DNA from: Candidatus Borrelia undatumii
GTDB lineage: Bacteria > Spirochaetota > Spirochaetia > Borreliales > Borreliaceae
Direction: 5' to 3'
Length of the DNA: 64,000 nucleotides
Assembly (NCBI RefSeq): GCF_020882015.2
Contig: NZ_CP086555.2
Coordinates: 496,001 to 560,000 of the forward strand
Shown one piece after another: positions 63,496 through 64,000 of the stretch. The notes below the pieces were generated by a model that saw only the letters and a program-made list of their open reading frames with translations, was not told the origin of the DNA and did no database searches. The position numbers and the translations under genes are program-made. The stretch's first letter is position 1, and each line of letters begins with the position of its first letter.

Positions 63496-64000
63496 ATGAA
63501 TGTGCTAAGTATTGATATTGGTACTAGTACTTTAAAATCCGCTTTAGTTAATTCTCATTATGGAGTTTTAGAAAGTCTTGATGTAAACTACTTCGATTAT
63601 TTTGTGGTTGATTTTGAGAATTTTGATTACAGAATATGGGTTTTTGCTTTAAGAAGGGCAATTGCTAATTTCAAAGATAAGAATATAGATTGTATTTCTA
63701 TTAGTGGTATCTCTCCATGTTTAATAGCCCTTGATGCAAATCTGGTTCCTTTGGAAGTTTTACACTGGAATTCTTCCAAAACTTTTGGGAGCTTTAGGGG
63801 TAAGTCGGTCTTTTTGCCACTTGTTCTGAGAGCATGTGAAAGAGGGATTTATGATAAGGTGAGATACTTTGTATCTTGTTTTGAGTATTTTATTTATTTG
63901 CTTACAGGCAATCTTATTACAAGCTATCCCAGCTCAGCTTATGTGCCTTTTATCTGGAGTGATGCTGAGATGAGAGAGTATAATCTTGATCAAAATAAAT
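63496..64000 (+). CDS. xylB: Xylulokinase-like FGGY carbohydrate kinase, 5' part
   Basis: The ATG at 63496 lies four bases after prs and opens a frame that runs off the window end (168 codons seen). It starts MNVLSIDIGTSTLKSALVN, the phosphate-binding DxGTSxxK motif of FGGY kinases, followed by ISGISPCLIALDANLVPL and LLTGNLITSYPSSAYV, which fit the first domain. I recall xylB next to prs in B. burgdorferi. The sugar specificity cannot be judged from this part. Confidence 0.85.
   Translation, partial: MNVLSIDIGTSTLKSALVNSHYGVLESLDVNYFDYFVVDFENFDYRIWVFALRRAIANFKDKNIDCISISGISPCLIALDANLVPLEVLHWNSSKTFGSFRGKSVFLPLVLRACERGIYDKVRYFVSCFEYFIYLLTGNLITSYPSSAYVPFIWSDAEMREYNLDQNK

Noticed and set aside
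1-64000. Search for CRISPR arrays, insertion sequences, prophage genes and integration sites
   Set aside because: No spaced direct repeats, transposase motifs, phage structural genes or att-like tRNA duplications were seen. The region is core chromosome.

Overview
The window reads as a chromosome segment from a Borrelia-type spirochaete. It is AT-rich, has a large intact ribosomal-protein cluster that starts with tuf, and encodes an archaeal-type PheS/PheT pair, a 2,196-residue coiled-coil protein, a spirochaete EF-G and many Borrelia-style signal peptides. Gene order matches what I recall of the Borrelia burgdorferi chromosome between tuf and xylB. A glutathione peroxidase next to grpE, and protein-level differences from the Lyme group, point to a relapsing-fever or reptile/echidna-associated lineage. 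That placement is inference; I ran no database search.

Layout. 1-493: leader and promoter region with no convincing gene. 494-14659: tuf followed by the S10, spc and alpha operon genes, all on the + strand and tightly packed; adk, map, infA and rpsD, often found in this cluster, are missing. 14734-17828: rny, a ymdB-type phosphodiesterase gene and tlyA, overlapping. 17846-18595 (-): a GerMN-domain membrane protein. 18685-32898 (+): der, a secreted protein with a possible NlpC/P60-like cysteine motif, a HAD hydrolase, the giant coiled-coil gene, pheS, pheT and trxB. 33078-37382 (-): the heat-shock operon grpE-dnaK-dnaJ followed by a TrmH/RlmB-type methyltransferase. 37639-41287 (+): glutathione peroxidase, NAD synthase with a degenerate glutaminase domain, and a receiver/PP2C-type phosphatase.

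41381-47729 holds an unknown basic protein (-), an unknown membrane-anchored protein apparently made from a nearly leaderless mRNA (+), coaX (+), a decayed small lipoprotein gene with two in-frame amber codons (+), and a three-gene minus-strand operon (DUF2400 protein, secreted glucosaminidase, PAF-acetylhydrolase-like protein without a nucleophile). 48046-53153 (+): PhnP-like phosphodiesterase, exonuclease III, a secreted unknown and an M16 zinc protease. 53154-58861 (-): fusA, a BI-1 membrane protein, bactofilin, a TPR protein, three tRNA genes (Lys-CUU, Lys-UUU, Glu-UUC) and a secreted HExxH protein. 59234-64000 (+): a KTSC-domain protein, a terminator, two related putative outer-membrane beta-barrel proteins flanking a TPR lipoprotein (the first with a frameshift in its signal peptide), prs and the 5' part of a xylulokinase-like gene.

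Most of the window is core metabolism and translation. I see no insertion sequence, prophage, CRISPR array or clear mobile element, and nothing I would call a complete new system. The most notable signals are: several long perfect inverted repeats, mostly inside coding regions; the frameshifted exported protein; the amber-interrupted lipoprotein gene; the pseudo-catalytic domains in NadE and the PAF-AH-like protein; a recent 99-bp tandem duplication in the giant coiled-coil gene; and a G9 tract inside rpoA.
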